In this document: piece by piece, positions 36,178-47,599 of the stretch
Layout of the letters: every line of letters begins with the position of its first letter
Numbering within the stretch: the first letter of the stretch is position 1
NCBI GenBank assembly: GCA_050084985.1
Contig: JBITNC010000001.1
Location: 61,814,001 to 61,878,000, forward strand
DNA from: Nageia nagi
Taxonomy: Eukaryota; Pinophyta
DNA length: 64,000 nt
Direction of reading: 5' to 3'
Program-made: the position numbers and the translations under genes
Notes under the pieces: model-generated
What the model was told of the DNA's origin: nothing
What the model saw: only the letters and a program-made list of their open reading frames with translations
Databases searched by the model: none

Positions 36178-37880
36178 ATGACCATAAGCAATGAGGATTG
36201 GGAGTATCTCTTCATGGTTGGGATAGGATACACTAGGATGATGGATCCTATCACATGTGATAATGGCTATTTGATAATATTGATGTAGATGTGGGATACC
36301 TCTACCAACACCTTCATTCTATTGATTGGAGAGTGTACTATCACTCTATAGGACATCTAATAGATATTTAGGGTCTTGATAGAGGGGGAGATTATGATCA
36401 AAGTGGGGGAAGATGTTAGCCAATAGGTAGCTATAATGGGATTGATTAGAGTATACTAGTTGCATCTTTGATGGGGGATAGAAGGATTCGATTATGAGGA
36501 TGCCTATAGGGATGACCTTTGTGAGGCATAACTAGTATTTATTGATGGTGATCATTATAACACATATCTACCTAGAATCTTTTAGGGTAATCTTCCCCTA
36601 AAAGCTATAGGATGTGCTACATAAGATGCATAAGGATGGTATGGTGTTTTCTTGGGGACTAATATTGCTACTATTTATTTACATAGAGTTTGCATAGATC
36701 AGAATGAGATGATGATGAGGGATGGCATGATCCTTCTTTCTCTAGATATGGATGTGGGAGCATGTTCAAGTGGGTAGGCTAGTAGGAATATTGTACAACA
36801 TCCATGCATAGGTAGATGTTGGATGGGAATATGGAGGGACAAAGGAACTCTATGCCCTAAGATGGGATAGAGATTATGAGCCTAGGAGGTGGCATCCCCA
36901 CACTAGGGATATAACATTATATATATTGGTGATCATGAGGATGTGACTATAGGAATTCATCTAGAGGCCCTACTTAGATGGACCATGGTGGGAAAATGAT
37001 GGACTATAGATAAGCAAGATCTTAAGGTTGAGGTGGGTGAGGACTCGATGAGGGGAGGCAAATTTATTTTACTTTGATGGAATCATGTGATATACGAGAT
37101 TAGTGTAGGATGTTTTAGGGTAACCTATCCTATACAATAGGTATAGGCTAGTTAAACTATCGATAGTGGTAGTTATAGAGGTTAGGGAAAAAGTTAGATC
37201 CCCTAATGATGGTCTTCATGGTTAAGGATGCAGGGACTAATCCTACTTATGATCAATACTAGGTCTAATGGTTAGAAGCGAAGGATCCCCTAGTAGGCAG
37301 AGATAGAGGGCATGGGGGAGATAGTGGTGTGGCAATTGGGTTGGTAGTTGTAGTAGATATAAGGGAGACATAAGAGATGATGGATATGATGGTGGATGGG
37401 ATGATGGATGGGATGGAGGGGATGAAAAATATGGTGGGGATTATGGAGATGATGATGGAGACCATAACTAGGGGATGGATTATGATGGTAAGGGTTTGGA
37501 TAGAGGTGATGTAGCTATGGATCCTCCTATAGCATAAGAGGGGGGAATCTAGCAGTAGCATGATAGAGGATTATATAGCTATAGCTATAGTTGGCTATAG
37601 CATAGCAGTAGATGACCACATTATAGTACATGATTGAAAGATAGATGATTCACCTAAGGTAGGTGAATGATAGGGTGGTGATCTACAAGGTAGAGTTTGA
37701 GAGGATACAACACCCAATTCTATCATTATCAAGTTCCTTGAGGATAGGGACCAGTAGGGGGACATAAAAAATGCCTACAGCATCATAGGGTTCACACTAT
37801 CACATAGGGTAGTATAATTGATCTCACCACCATCACTCATCCTATCCAATGAGCTCACATTCTAGGAGGCATGGTTGAGT
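36178..37880 (+). pseudogene. Antisense ORF in E3, plant-mobile-domain-like
   Basis: Between integrase and 3' LTR, on the strand opposite to gag-pol. Start chosen at ATG 36178 (MTISNEDWEYLFMVG). The frame then runs for over 300 codons broken almost only by TAG/TAA. WDTSTNTFILLIGECTITL near 36285 corresponds to the WrpETHTFHLPxGExTxTL block of the plant mobile domain (PMD, 'aminotransferase-like' in plant annotations), followed by IFRVLIEGE for xLGLxxdGxP. Later pieces are GFDYEDAYRDDLCEA, YLPRIF and DLKVEVGED. Near 37370-37540 the protein becomes Gly/Asp/Tyr rich (DDGWDGGDEKYGGDYGDDDG). PMD occurs in host proteins acting in silencing and in transposable elements. The domain call rests on one block plus context. 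Confidence 0.65.
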
Positions 37881-39399
37881 GAAGATGTAATTTTTGTACT
37901 ATATGTGATGTATCATATGTATCATGGATGTACTATTTATTTTTGATGGCCTATAGGTTGATTTTGATATATATTATTCCTATAGTTTGATGCATTATAT
38001 GTTTGATTTATGCTTTGATGGATGCAATGCGATGTTTTAGATGTATGTGCTAGGTTGAATGATTTTTGATAATTTTTAGACTATGTTTCGATATATGCGA
38101 TGCATGTTTCATGTTCTATGTTCTATGTTGTAATGTATGCAATGCATATTTTTTTTATTTATGAGCTATGTTTATGATGTATGCAATGATCTAAATGTGA
38201 ATGTTTGCTTAAACTATGTATGTAAAAATGAACATATGTGGATAACCACATTCACAAATAAGCATACTTGATAAACATAAGGACTAAAAATGGAAAAAAT
38301 GATAACAAGATTAAATCAAACATTTAAATAACAAAAGAATGACAAAATCAAAAATATAATAATAATAATGACAAAAAGATCATCAAAATTAACAATGTAA
38401 AGATAATAATAAGGATCAAAAGATAATGAGTCATTGAAAAAAGATAACGAAACATTGATAAAAACAATAAGTAAAAGATCGAAGATATGTTATCATGAGA
38501 TAAACATATAAAAGATTGACTAAAAATGTATGAGTGGAATAAAGAAGAATAAATAATAATAGAGAAATTAAATCAACAAGTGGACATACATGAAATAGAA
38601 TAAGCAAAAACACATTTAAAATGATGTAAAAGAAACCAAAAAGGTACTTAAATTCATGACAAAAGATTAACCCTAGTGACACACTAAAAAATTAAATTTA
38701 ATCAAGTTGTAAGGAAAAGAAACAATCTTGATCCAAACATGTTACACAAATGCAACTAAAATGAACCAAAATAAAACTTTGCCAATTTTGAGACTTTGGA
38801 AAAAGTGAAAAATGACCAACTTTGACACTATAAAATAAGCAAACACCATGTTGTTTTACAAAATAAGTTGAACAATATGATGGATTAAAAATCTAAGTGT
38901 TGAAAAAAATGGCTTGAAAAATGGAGCTCATTTGATGTGTATGATATGTACTAGCTACATACCGAACTAGGTAGGAGAGATTATCTAATAGTCGGTGTCA
39001 TGATGGTGGTGTATATATATATGTGGTGAAAAATTAAATATAAGAAGACATAAATAAGCTACTTATGGATAGGAGATGAGTGAATTGTGTTTCCCATGCA
39101 CTCAAAAAAGGTAGGATGACATTAAAAAGTGGGAGAACATTGAGTATTGACTCAAAATGTAATTCTCTAAAGTGATGATACAAGATAAGTGATAAATGAA
39201 AATGAACCTTGAATTACTTGCTATAGTTCTTGAAAACCTTTTCATAATACCAAGATAAGAAAAAGGGAATATTATGATTGAAGGCATGATATGCAAGACT
39301 CTTTTGGTATTTTATATTTTCCATGTTTATTTTTGTGCTTATGAAATGTTTTACTTTTCTTGTATTTTGTATTTTTTATTATATTTAGTAGAACAATTT
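37881..39399. other. E3 spacer, no gene
   Basis: AT-rich sequence between the antisense ORF and the integrase end. 37960-38190 repeats ATGTATGCAATGCAT-like phrases several times. Short minus frames (38682-38431, 39296-39102) look like chance ORFs of hydrophobic composition. CTACATA...GGTAGGAGAG near 38955 shows no known motif. Confidence 0.45.
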
Positions 39400-39690
39400 T
39401 TGAATTTTTGAAGGTTGCTTATGAAATCTAGGTATAGAAGGGTCAAAGGTGAATGATGTTAATTGGTTCAATCTCTTCAACACCATTCAAGGTTGCCAAT
39501 TTGTATGCTCTAGAACCATATTTGTTCATTACAATGTAAGGACCCAACCAATTAGGCATAAAGTTTCCTCTTTCTTCTCTTGGTTGACTTATAATTTGTT
39601 GGTTTTCCTTTTAAGACAAGGTAACCAATGTTAAATTCATGATAATACACCTTTTTATTATAAGATCTCTTGATACGTTCTTGGTAAATT
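39400..39690 (-). pseudogene. E3 integrase C-terminal part, left of copia
   Basis: Minus strand: YHEFNIGYLVLK near 39640-39600 (the FxxGDLVLK block), then after a frameshift FMPNWLGPYIV and LATLNGVEEIEPINIIHL near 39460-39420, ending close to PFYT. This is the C-terminal tail of a gypsy integrase. The reading is cut at 39690 by the copia LTR and resumes at 44662, with AAATT present on both sides. Confidence 0.88.
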
Positions 39691-40144
39691 TGTTGTGTGT
39701 GGAGCATGATTGTTCAGAGTTCTTTGTTTCAGCTAGATGTAAAATCGTCTTGCAAAAGTATAGTAATTTCTAGTCAATCTGGGTCATTCATTAGGTGGAT
39801 GATATGACGATAGAACTTATGTTTAGTTTAGGGTTTCTTTTTGCCCTAGATGGTAACCCCTCTTTTTGTATGGGGGCATTTTGTAATAGACATGATTTTT
39901 GGTGAGCAAGAAATAGAGATGTGAGACATGAGAGAAAATAGAGGATATTATAGCGGATCTGCTGTAGGTTGTATCTTTTCATTTTGCTGGATAATAGAAA
40001 GGAAGGACTGGCTGTTGGTGTGGACATAGCCCAAATTGGGTGAACCACGTATATCTGTGTCTCTCTTATTTATGCATTTTTTGTGTTTATATTTCTGCAA
40101 TATTTAATGTGTTCCATTACTCCATAATATATAATTTCCTAACA
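39691..40144 (+). repeat. Copia 5' LTR
   Basis: TGTTGTGTGTGGAGC...TTTCCTAACA, 454 bases, near-identical to 44209-44661. CpG sites here are often TpG or CpA in the other copy (for example atcg/atca, cacg/caca), a deamination pattern. It must contain the promoter; 'tcttatttatgcatttttt' near 40066 is a TATA-like candidate. Confidence 0.95.
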
Positions 40145-40146
40145 AC

Positions 40147-40159
40147 TAGTATTAGAGCC
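40147..40159 (+). other. Copia primer-binding site, tRNA-iMet type
   Basis: TAGTATTAGAGCC, two bases after the LTR, matches the usual TGGTATCAGAGCC at 11 of 13 positions; both changes are transitions (G to A, C to T). Confidence 0.85.
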
Positions 40160-40219
40160 GAAGGTCTATTTGGCTAATAAACTCGTAGGAAAGAAAGATT
40201 CCTTGTTCGAGTGGGAGCA

Positions 40220-43200
40220 ATGGTAGAAGATGGTAAGTTTAGGGTCGAGAAATTTAATGGCCAAAACTTCTCACTATGGAAGATGCAGATGGAAGATTAT
40301 CTGTATCAGAAAGATTTGTACCTACCATTGGGTGGAAAAACAAATAAGCTGACAGATATGATAGATGAATATTGGAACCTTCTCGATAGAAAGGCACTCG
40401 AAGCAATACGGTTGAGCCTCGTTGCATCAATCACCTTCAATATTTTGAAGGAAACAATTATAGAGGGTTTGTTTCAGATGTTGTCAAAACTATATGAAAA
40501 ACCCTCAACCTCAAATAAGGTATTTCTTATGAAACGGTTATTTAATATGAAGATATCAGAAGGTGGATCTGTTGCGAATCATTTAAATGATTTTAATAAT
40601 GTTACAAGTTAGTTATGTTCTATAGAGGTAGACTTTGATGATGAAGTTAGAGCTCTATTATTCTTGTGCTCATTACCAGAAAGTTGGGATGGTTTAGTAA
40701 TGGCCATTAGTAACTCTATGTCTGGATCTAGTACTTTAAAGTTTGATGATGTTGTCAGTGCTATCCTTAGCGAGGAAATGCGATAGAAAAGCTCTGGTGA
40801 GACATAAGGAAATGCTTTGAGTGTAGAGTCTAGGGGAAGAAAAATGGAAAAAGGAAAGAGCTTAGGATATCATAGTAAATCAAGGAAAGGCAGATCCAAG
40901 TCCAAATTAGGGATAAAGTGCTAGAAATGCAGAAAGAAAGGACACCTAAAGAGAGACTATAGATCTCGAAAGGGAAAAGAAGGAGATGCATAGTAAGAAA
41001 ACAATCATGAAGCAAATGTGATAGGTGAGGTGTTACAAGATGCTTTGATTCTTTCTTTCAAAAATATTAATAATTCCTGGGTGGTAGATTCAGGGACCTC
41101 ATTCCATGCCACACCTAATAAGAAATATTTTCATGACTATGTTCAAGGAGATTTTGGACAAGTTCGTTTGGGTGATGATAAACCTTGTAAAATTGTTGGA
41201 ATGGGTAAGGTTCTTGTAAAATAGTAGAATGGAAACCAATGGCTACTAAAGGAGGTAAGGCATGTTCCAGATCTAAAGAAAAATCTGATTTCAACAGGGC
41301 AGTTAGGTAGTGAAGGTTGTGTGATAACTTTCACAGATAAAACTTGGAAGGTCACCAAAGGAGCCTTGGTAATAGTAAGAGGTGAAAAGGTTGGTACATT
41401 GTATTTATGCAATGGTATTTCTAACTCTATTAATGCTTTAACTTCCAGAGGAGTAGATGTAGCATTATGGCATCATAGGCTCGAACACATGAGTGAAAAG
41501 GGGATGAAGATTCTTCACTCAAGAAATTTGTTGCCAAGTTTGAAGAATGTTGATTTGGATTTCTGTGAGAGTTGCATTTATGGAAAATAGAAGAGAGTCA
41601 GATTTCTCAGAGTTGGGAAAGAAAAGAAGAGCCAAAAATTAGAGCTTGTGCATACAGATGTATGGAGACCTACTCAGGTATCATCTCTTGGTGGCTCTCA
41701 TTATTATGTTACCTTTAATGATGATGTAACTAGAAAAACTTGGATTTATTGTATTAAGAATAAATCTGATGTATTTGATACTTTCAAGAAATGGAAAGCT
41801 TTGGTTGAGATTGAGACAGGAAAAAAATTGAAGTGTCTTAGATCAGACAATGGAGGTGAATATTGCAGCAAACAGTTTGATAGGTACTATTCATAACATG
41901 GAATTCACAGAGAGAAGATAGTTCCAAGAACACCATAAGAAAATGGTGTGTCAAAAAGGATGAATAGGACAATCATGGAGCATGCAAGGTGCATGAGATT
42001 GCATGCAAGATTACCTTTACAATTTTGGGCAGATGTTGTAGATACTATTGTTTATCTAATAAATAGAGGGCCTTCAAGTTTCTTAGATGGTGGTGTTCCA
42101 GAGGAGGCATGGATAGGTAAAAAGGTAAACTACTCCTTTTTAAAGCCTTTTGGTTGTGAGGCCTTTGTCCATATTGATAAAGAAAATAGAACAAAGCTTG
42201 AGGCAAAGTCAAAGAAATGTACCTTTATTGGATATGGTGTTAATGATTTTGGTTATCACTTATATGATTATGAAAATCACAAAATCATTAGGAGCAGAGA
42301 TGTAATATTGAATGAAAAGGTCTTGTATAAGAATCAGTTGCAGGAAAAGAAACAAGAAAAAGAAAATAAGGAATACGTAGTTCTTGATGAAATCACTAAA
42401 AAAGTAAAGGTTCCTAAAAATAATAATAACCAACAACCACCACAATAGCAATAAGCACCCCAAACACCTAAAAGTGGTGTTAGAAGATCTACCAGGATAA
42501 GTAGACCCCTGAATGATACTCTCCTTCATTATATTATTTATTGTTGACTGATTCTGGTGAACTTGAATGTTATGAAGAAGCAATGCAGGTTGAAAGCAGG
42601 AAGAAGTGGGAGGTAGCCATGGAAGAAGAGATGGACTCCTTAATGCATAACCAAACTTGGGACTTAGTCAGGTTGCATGTAGGAAAAACTACACTAAAAA
42701 ATAAATGGGTTTACAGACTAAAGGAAGAAGATGGAGGAAAATAGAGGTACAAAGCTAGACTTGTGGTGAAGGGGTTTGCACAGAAGAAAGGTATTGATTT
42801 TGATGAAATATTTTCTCCTATTGTTAAAATAACTTCAATCAAAACTATTTTTAGTCTTGTAGTAGCTGAAGATTTGCATCTTGAGCAGTTAGATGTAAAG
42901 ACAACCTTTCTCCATGGGGATTTGGAGAAAGAGATATATATGCAATAGCCATAAGGATATGAGGTGAAAGGGAAGGAGAAACTAGTGTGCAGGTTGAAGA
43001 AGAGCTTGTATGGCTTAAAACAGGCTCCAAGGTAGTGGTATCTAAAATTTGACAAGTTTATATCTGAACAAGGTTATACTAGATGCCACTCTGATCATTA
43101 TGTTTATTTGAAAAAGCAAAATGATGGTAGCTATATTATATTGTTATTGTATGTAGATGAGATGCTTGTTGCAGGGTCTAACATGTAGGAAATAAATGTG

Positions 43201-44112
43201 CTCAAAACAAAATTGGCAAACTCATTTGCAATGAAGGATTTGGGAGCTGCAAAACAAATCCTTGGTATGAGAATCACTAGAGATAGGAAAAATCACAAAT
43301 TAACATTGTCTCAAAATGAGTACATATAAAAGGTATTGAAAAGATTTAATATGCACAATGCAAAACTAGTTAGTACACCTTTTGCTAGCCATTTCAAACT
43401 TAGTAAGGAAATGTGCCCAAAGACCCAAGAAGACATGGATTATATGTTTAAAGTTCCATATGCATTAGCAGTTGGAAGCTTAATGTATGCAATGGTCTAC
43501 ACAAGGCCTGATATTGCACATGCAGTGGGAGTTGTAAGCAAGTACATGAATAATCTAGGAAAGGAACATTAGATGGTAGTGAAATGGATTCTCAGATATT
43601 TGAAAGGTACCACAAATCAAGCATTATGCTTTGGTGGTTCAAACATTTCCCTACAGGGATATGTTGATGCAAATATAGCAGGTGACAAAGATAATAGGAG
43701 GAGCACTACAGGATATGTATTTACTATTGGTGGAATAGATGTTAGTTGGGTTTCAAAAATCCAAAGTGTTGTTGCACTTTCAACAATAGAAGCAAAGTAT
43801 GTTGCTGCTACAGAGGCTAGTAAAGAAATGATTTGGTTACAAAGGTTCATGGGTGAATTAGGTAAGGAGAATGATATGGGGACACTATACAATGATAGCA
43901 AAAGTGCCATTCATCTTGCAAAGAACTCAACATTTCATTCTAGGACTAAACACATACAGCTCAAGTACCATTTCATATGATCAGTGTTGGAAGATGGAGA
44001 GTTAAAGTTGGAAAAGATACATACTAGCCAGAATCATGTAGATATGCTAACAAAAGTTGTAACCAGGGAGAAACTGAGAATATGCTCAGTTTCAATTGGT
44101 CTTCAAGGATGA
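40220..44112 (+). pseudogene. Copia gag-pol polyprotein, broken
   Basis: ATG at 40220 (MVEDGKFRVEKF) starts gag of the TNT1 type; the GTG nine bases upstream is less likely. Zinc knuckle near 40918-40965 (KC.KCRKKGHLKRDY, last Cys lost). Protease WVVDSGTSFHAT with DSG at 41087. Integrase HHRLEH...CESC, then HTDVW, RSDNGGEY and ENGVSKRMN: all three catalytic residues kept. RT has KARLVVKGFAQKKGIDFDE and QLDVKTTFLHGDL; the catalytic box is YVDEM, not YVDD. RNase H has GYVDANIAGDKDNRRSTTGY and VALSTIEAKYVAATEASKE. It ends SIGLQG-stop at 44112. In-frame stops number about 22 (13 TAG, 7 TAA, 2 TGA), nearly all one transition from Gln, Arg or Trp codons. A base is missing in the CCCC run at 42506-42509, shifting the frame once. 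Confidence 0.95.
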
Positions 44113-44197
44113 CAATGAAGATGAGAAATAGCTAGGTCCAAAGAGGAGTCATTGTCCAGCAAATGAAGCAGTGGTGGAGTTGCTACAATCATTCTCT

Positions 44198-44207
44198 AAG
44201 TGGAAGA
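44198..44207 (+). other. Copia polypurine tract
   Basis: AAGTGGAAGA directly before the 3' LTR (one T between), the position and composition expected for plus-strand priming. Confidence 0.7.
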
Positions 44208-44208
44208 T

Positions 44209-44661
44209 TGTTGTGTGTGGAGCATAATTATTCAGAGTTCTTTGTTTCAGTTGGATGTAAAATCATCTTGTAAAAGTATAGTAATTTCTAGTCAATCTGG
44301 GCCGTTCATTAGGTAGATGATCTGATGATAGAACTTATGTTTAGTTTAGGGTTTCTTTTTACCCTAGATGGTAACCCTCTTTTTGTATGGGGGCATTTTG
44401 TAATAGACATGATTTTTGGTGAGTGAGAAATAGAGACATGAGACATGAGAGAAAATAGAGGATATTACAATGGATCTGCTGTAGGTTGTATCTTTTCATT
44501 TTGCTGGATAATAGAAAGGAAGGATTGGCTGTTGGTGTGGACGTAGCCCAAACTGGGTGAACCACATATATCTGTGTCTCTCTTATTTATGCATTTTTTG
44601 TGTTTATATTTCTACAATATTTAATGTGTTCCATTACTCTATAATATATAATTTCCTAACA
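44209..44661 (+). repeat. Copia 3' LTR
   Basis: Partner of 39691-40144, same TGTTGTG start and CTAACA end, 453 bases (one C shorter in the CCCC run near 44377). It is followed by the target duplication AAATT and then by the interrupted integrase frame of E3. Confidence 0.95.
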
Positions 44662-45570
44662 AAATTCTCAAATACTAAAGTGAACTTATGCATTTCTCAT
44701 TAAGCAAATAAAGTTGGGCTAGCCAAATCTTGCATGTAGGTGGTATCATTAATAAATTATTGCAAAGAAACACAAAGGAATTAAATTTCAAGTTCAATGG
44801 GACAAATAGCTTCAGCACCATAAACTAATGAAAAAGGTGTTTCTCTAGTAGGTGTTTGAATGCTTGTTCTATATGCCCACAATGCATAGGAAAGTTTTGT
44901 ATGTCAATACTTTTGTGAGTCTCCAAATTATTTTTGAAGTGCTTTAACAATGATTTTATTGGAGGCTTCATCTTGTCCATTATATTGAGGGTAATAAGGG
45001 GTTGAAAAACTTGATTGAATATGATATTTTTCACATAAAGCTTTAACATCCTTATTTTTAAAATGAATTCCATTACCCATAATTAATTTAGAAGTCATTC
45101 CAAATCTGTAAATAAGGTTGGTCTCAATGAACTCCATAATTTTAAGTGCTTTAACTTCAGTTAAGGGGATGGCTTCTACCCATTTGGTAAAATATTTAGT
45201 GTTAGTAATTATGAATTTATGTCCTTGTAAAGAATGAGGATACACTTGGCTAACAAGGTCTAGCCCCCATTATGAAAAGGGCCATATGGTTGCAAGTCTT
45301 GAGAAGGTAAATGCTAAAGGTTTGCAAATTGTTGGAACTTAATGCATTTTTGCACATATGAAACACAATATTTTTCAAGTGGTGGCCAAAAGTATTCCAT
45401 TCTTAACAAACATTTTGCAATTTCCATACCATTAAAGTCACCACCACATGTGCCATCAATTGCTTGTGATAATGCAAGGGGAATTTCATTAGGTTCAAGA
45501 CATCTTAAAAGGATGCCTTCATAGCATATTTTAAAAATGATGTCCCCCAACAAGGTGTATTTAGCACAGT
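44662..45570 (-). pseudogene. E3 integrase N-terminal and core part, right of copia
   Basis: Zinc region at 45553-45314: DGTCGGDFNGMEIAK, EYFWPPLEKY and CIKFQ (first His is Gln, second Cys lost). Core at 45245-44928: KYFTKWVEAIPL (catalytic Asp of DYxTKW is Lys), IMGNGIHFKNKDVKALC (DNG is GNG), and NGQDEASNK with the Glu kept. Further on ETPFSLVYGAEAICPIELEI near 44800, typical of Tat integrases, just before the copia breakpoint. Two of three catalytic residues are gone. Confidence 0.92.
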
Positions 45571-45759
45571 TTTATTTAAAGCATATTCTTTCAATTTTAT
45601 TCATATATTAGGGACAAATTCCAAGCTTGATAAAATATTTTACAAGTACATACCAAGGATTAGCATTATCAACTTCAAGTTGATTAATGATGGGTCCAAT
45701 AATATAAGAGAGGTTATGTAGTGTGGTGATATGGATAATGAGCTTATCTTGATTGTCTT

Positions 45760-46180
45760 AAGAGGGAATGAAAGAAACCAAAGAATTCATGGTGTCTACA
45801 AATCTATTGGTGGATCATGGGAAAGATTCAATGGTATACTTGTCAAATTGTAAGAGGAATTGATCAATAAAAATGTATACTTTTTTAGAGCCTCATTATG
45901 GCATTGATAAGTTCCAAGGACTTGATTAACAATAAGTTGAGAATTAATAATAATTTTAATACTCTTGAAATTTAGCTTAATTCTAGTTTGGAAACCAAGG
46001 AAAAGAGCCTCATATTCAACCATGTACTAGTGCAAGGGAATTTGAGCTTAAAGGACAAAGGGATGGGTACCCCTTGAGGTGTAATGAAAATAATATGAAC
46101 ACCACCCCCTTGTTCCCATTTATAACCATCAAAGAAAATGGTAATATCAAATTTCTATTCATTAGTGTTAATAAATTCTT
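45760..46180 (-). pseudogene. E3 second RNase H (aRNH)
   Basis: Minus strand: FFDGYKWEQGGGVHIIFITP near 46135-46080 carries the first Asp; MVEYEALFLGFQTR (46023-45980) has the Glu helix; INSQLIVNQVLGTYQC matches the DSxLVVxQV block with Asp to Asn. The IPRxxNxxAD tail is not legible. It lies after RNase H and before integrase, the usual Tat order. Confidence 0.82.
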
Positions 46181-46189
46181 TATCTTTAA

Positions 46190-46660
46190 GAAAAAAAAAA
46201 GATGGAATCATCAAGGAAATCAAGTGCTAAGGGTTGTGAATCATGCAAAGGTGCTTCAACAAGTTGATTAGAAATAACTTGCCATTTTATAGATTTTTGG
46301 TTCACAAACTCAAGGTTAAATTCAATTAATAGCATTATCCATTTAGATATGTGTGAATTAACATATGCATGGCTCATCAAGTATCTCAAAGGATCGCTTC
46401 TAGCAAAAACATAAGTCTTATCATTTAGCAGATAGTGTCTTAATTTACATGTTGCAAAGATAATAGAAAGGCACAATTTCTCAATATGGTTGTAATGAAA
46501 TTCATATTCAATAAGAGTTCTAGTTATATAATAAATAGTTTATTCTTTATTCATGTCATTCTTTTTTACCAACATGGTCCCAATAGCAATATCTATAGTA
46601 GAAATGTACAAGTGAAATGGCTTGGAAGGATTGGGTGGAATCAAAATACGATGAGATAAA
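46190..46660 (-). pseudogene. E3 RNase H following RT
   Basis: Legible blocks are PFHLYISTIDIAIGTMLVKK near 46620-46560 (LYISATxxxxGAxLxQ), HIEKLCLSIIFATCKLRHYL (46490-46435), ARSDPLRYLMSHA and SKWIMLLIEFNLEFVNQKSI (to 46290). One TAA lies between the first two blocks. It directly follows the RT thumb at 46663. Confidence 0.85.
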
Positions 46661-46662
46661 AA

Positions 46663-47580
46663 TTATTTTTTTATTTGGTCAAAAGCTTGTTGACACTCAT
46701 TTTTCCATTCAAACATTACTTCTTTCTTTAAAAGGTGATTAAAGTGTTTGCACTTGTTAGATAATTGGGCAATAAATCTATGGATTGCATTAATTTTACC
46801 TAATAAACTTCTAATCTCTTGAAGATTATAAGGGAGATATAATTTAGTTATAGCTTTAATTTTAGCAAGATCAACCTCAATTCCTCTTCTTAAAATAATA
46901 TAACCCAATATTTTGTTGTAAGTTACACAAAATACATACTCTTTAGGATTAAGTCTTACATTCTATTCAATAAGTCTATCAAAAATATTTACAAGAACTT
47001 TTAAAGGTGTATCTTTAGTTTTTAATTTTTTCAAAAGATCATCTACATATACCCATGTAGTCATGAAAGATATACTTCATAACACATTGGTATGTAGCAC
47101 CTGCATTCTTTAAACCAAAGAGCATGACCTTATAGCAGAAGGTTCCCCAAGGTGTTGTGAATGAAGTTTTATGTTGATCATTTTTTCCAATATCAATATG
47201 ATTGTAGCTACTAAAATCATCCATGATGAGAGCATTTCATGACTTATAGTTGCATATACTATATTATCAATTATAGGTAAAGGAAAATAATATTTTGGAC
47301 AATATTTATTAATATCTTGAAAATTAGTGCATATTCGAATACCTCCTATTTTCTTACCAATAGGAATGACATTATAAAACCATGTAGGATAATCAATAGA
47401 TGTGATAAAAAAAACATACAAAATGTTTTGAAGTTCTTCTTTAATAATGAGTGCAATTTTTGGATGAATTTTTCTTAATTTTTGCTCAATGGATTTTGCA
47501 TATTTCACAAGAATAAGGTTATGAACAACAAGATAAGAATCCAATCCTAGCATATCAAAATATTTTCAAGCAAAGATTTT
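46663..47580 (-). pseudogene. E3 reverse transcriptase
   Basis: KLRKIHPKIALIIKEELQN (near 47460) opens RT; IGGIRICTNFQDINKYCPK, YYFPLPIID, HIDIGKNDQHKTSFTTPWGT (47224-47130) and FGLKNAGATYQ follow. The catalytic box is WVYVDDLLKK with YVDD intact at 47038-47049, reached after a frameshift. Then LGYIILRRGIEVDLAKIKAI and the linker EVMFEWKNECQQAFDQIKK to 46663. Several frame changes remain. Confidence 0.92.
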
Positions 47581-47599
47581 AATATACTTCTTAAGAAAC

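Larger units (their letters stand above)
39691..44661 (+). mobile_element. Copia element (Tork/TNT1-like) nested in E3
   Basis: LTRs 39691-40144 and 44209-44661, initiator-Met primer site, one gag-pol frame (40220-44112), polypurine tract, and a perfect target duplication AAATT (39686-39690 and 44662-44666). Total 4,971 bases, usual for Ty1/copia. By eye the LTRs differ at about 26 of 454 sites: 24 transitions, one transversion, one indel. The frame has about 22 in-frame stops and one frameshift, yet most catalytic motifs remain. It is the youngest element that can be dated by nesting here. Confidence 0.96.

Noticed and set aside
37265-37561. Minus-strand 98-codon ORF rich in Ile, Ser and Pro
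   Set aside because: It is the reverse reading of the GAT/GGT-rich tail of the plus-strand antisense ORF; composition alone keeps it open.
40220-44112. TAG/TAA read as glutamine (altered genetic code)
   Set aside because: Many CAG and CAA codons remain at Gln positions, frameshifts and lost catalytic residues also occur, and LTR pairs show the same transition bias without coding. Deamination explains it.
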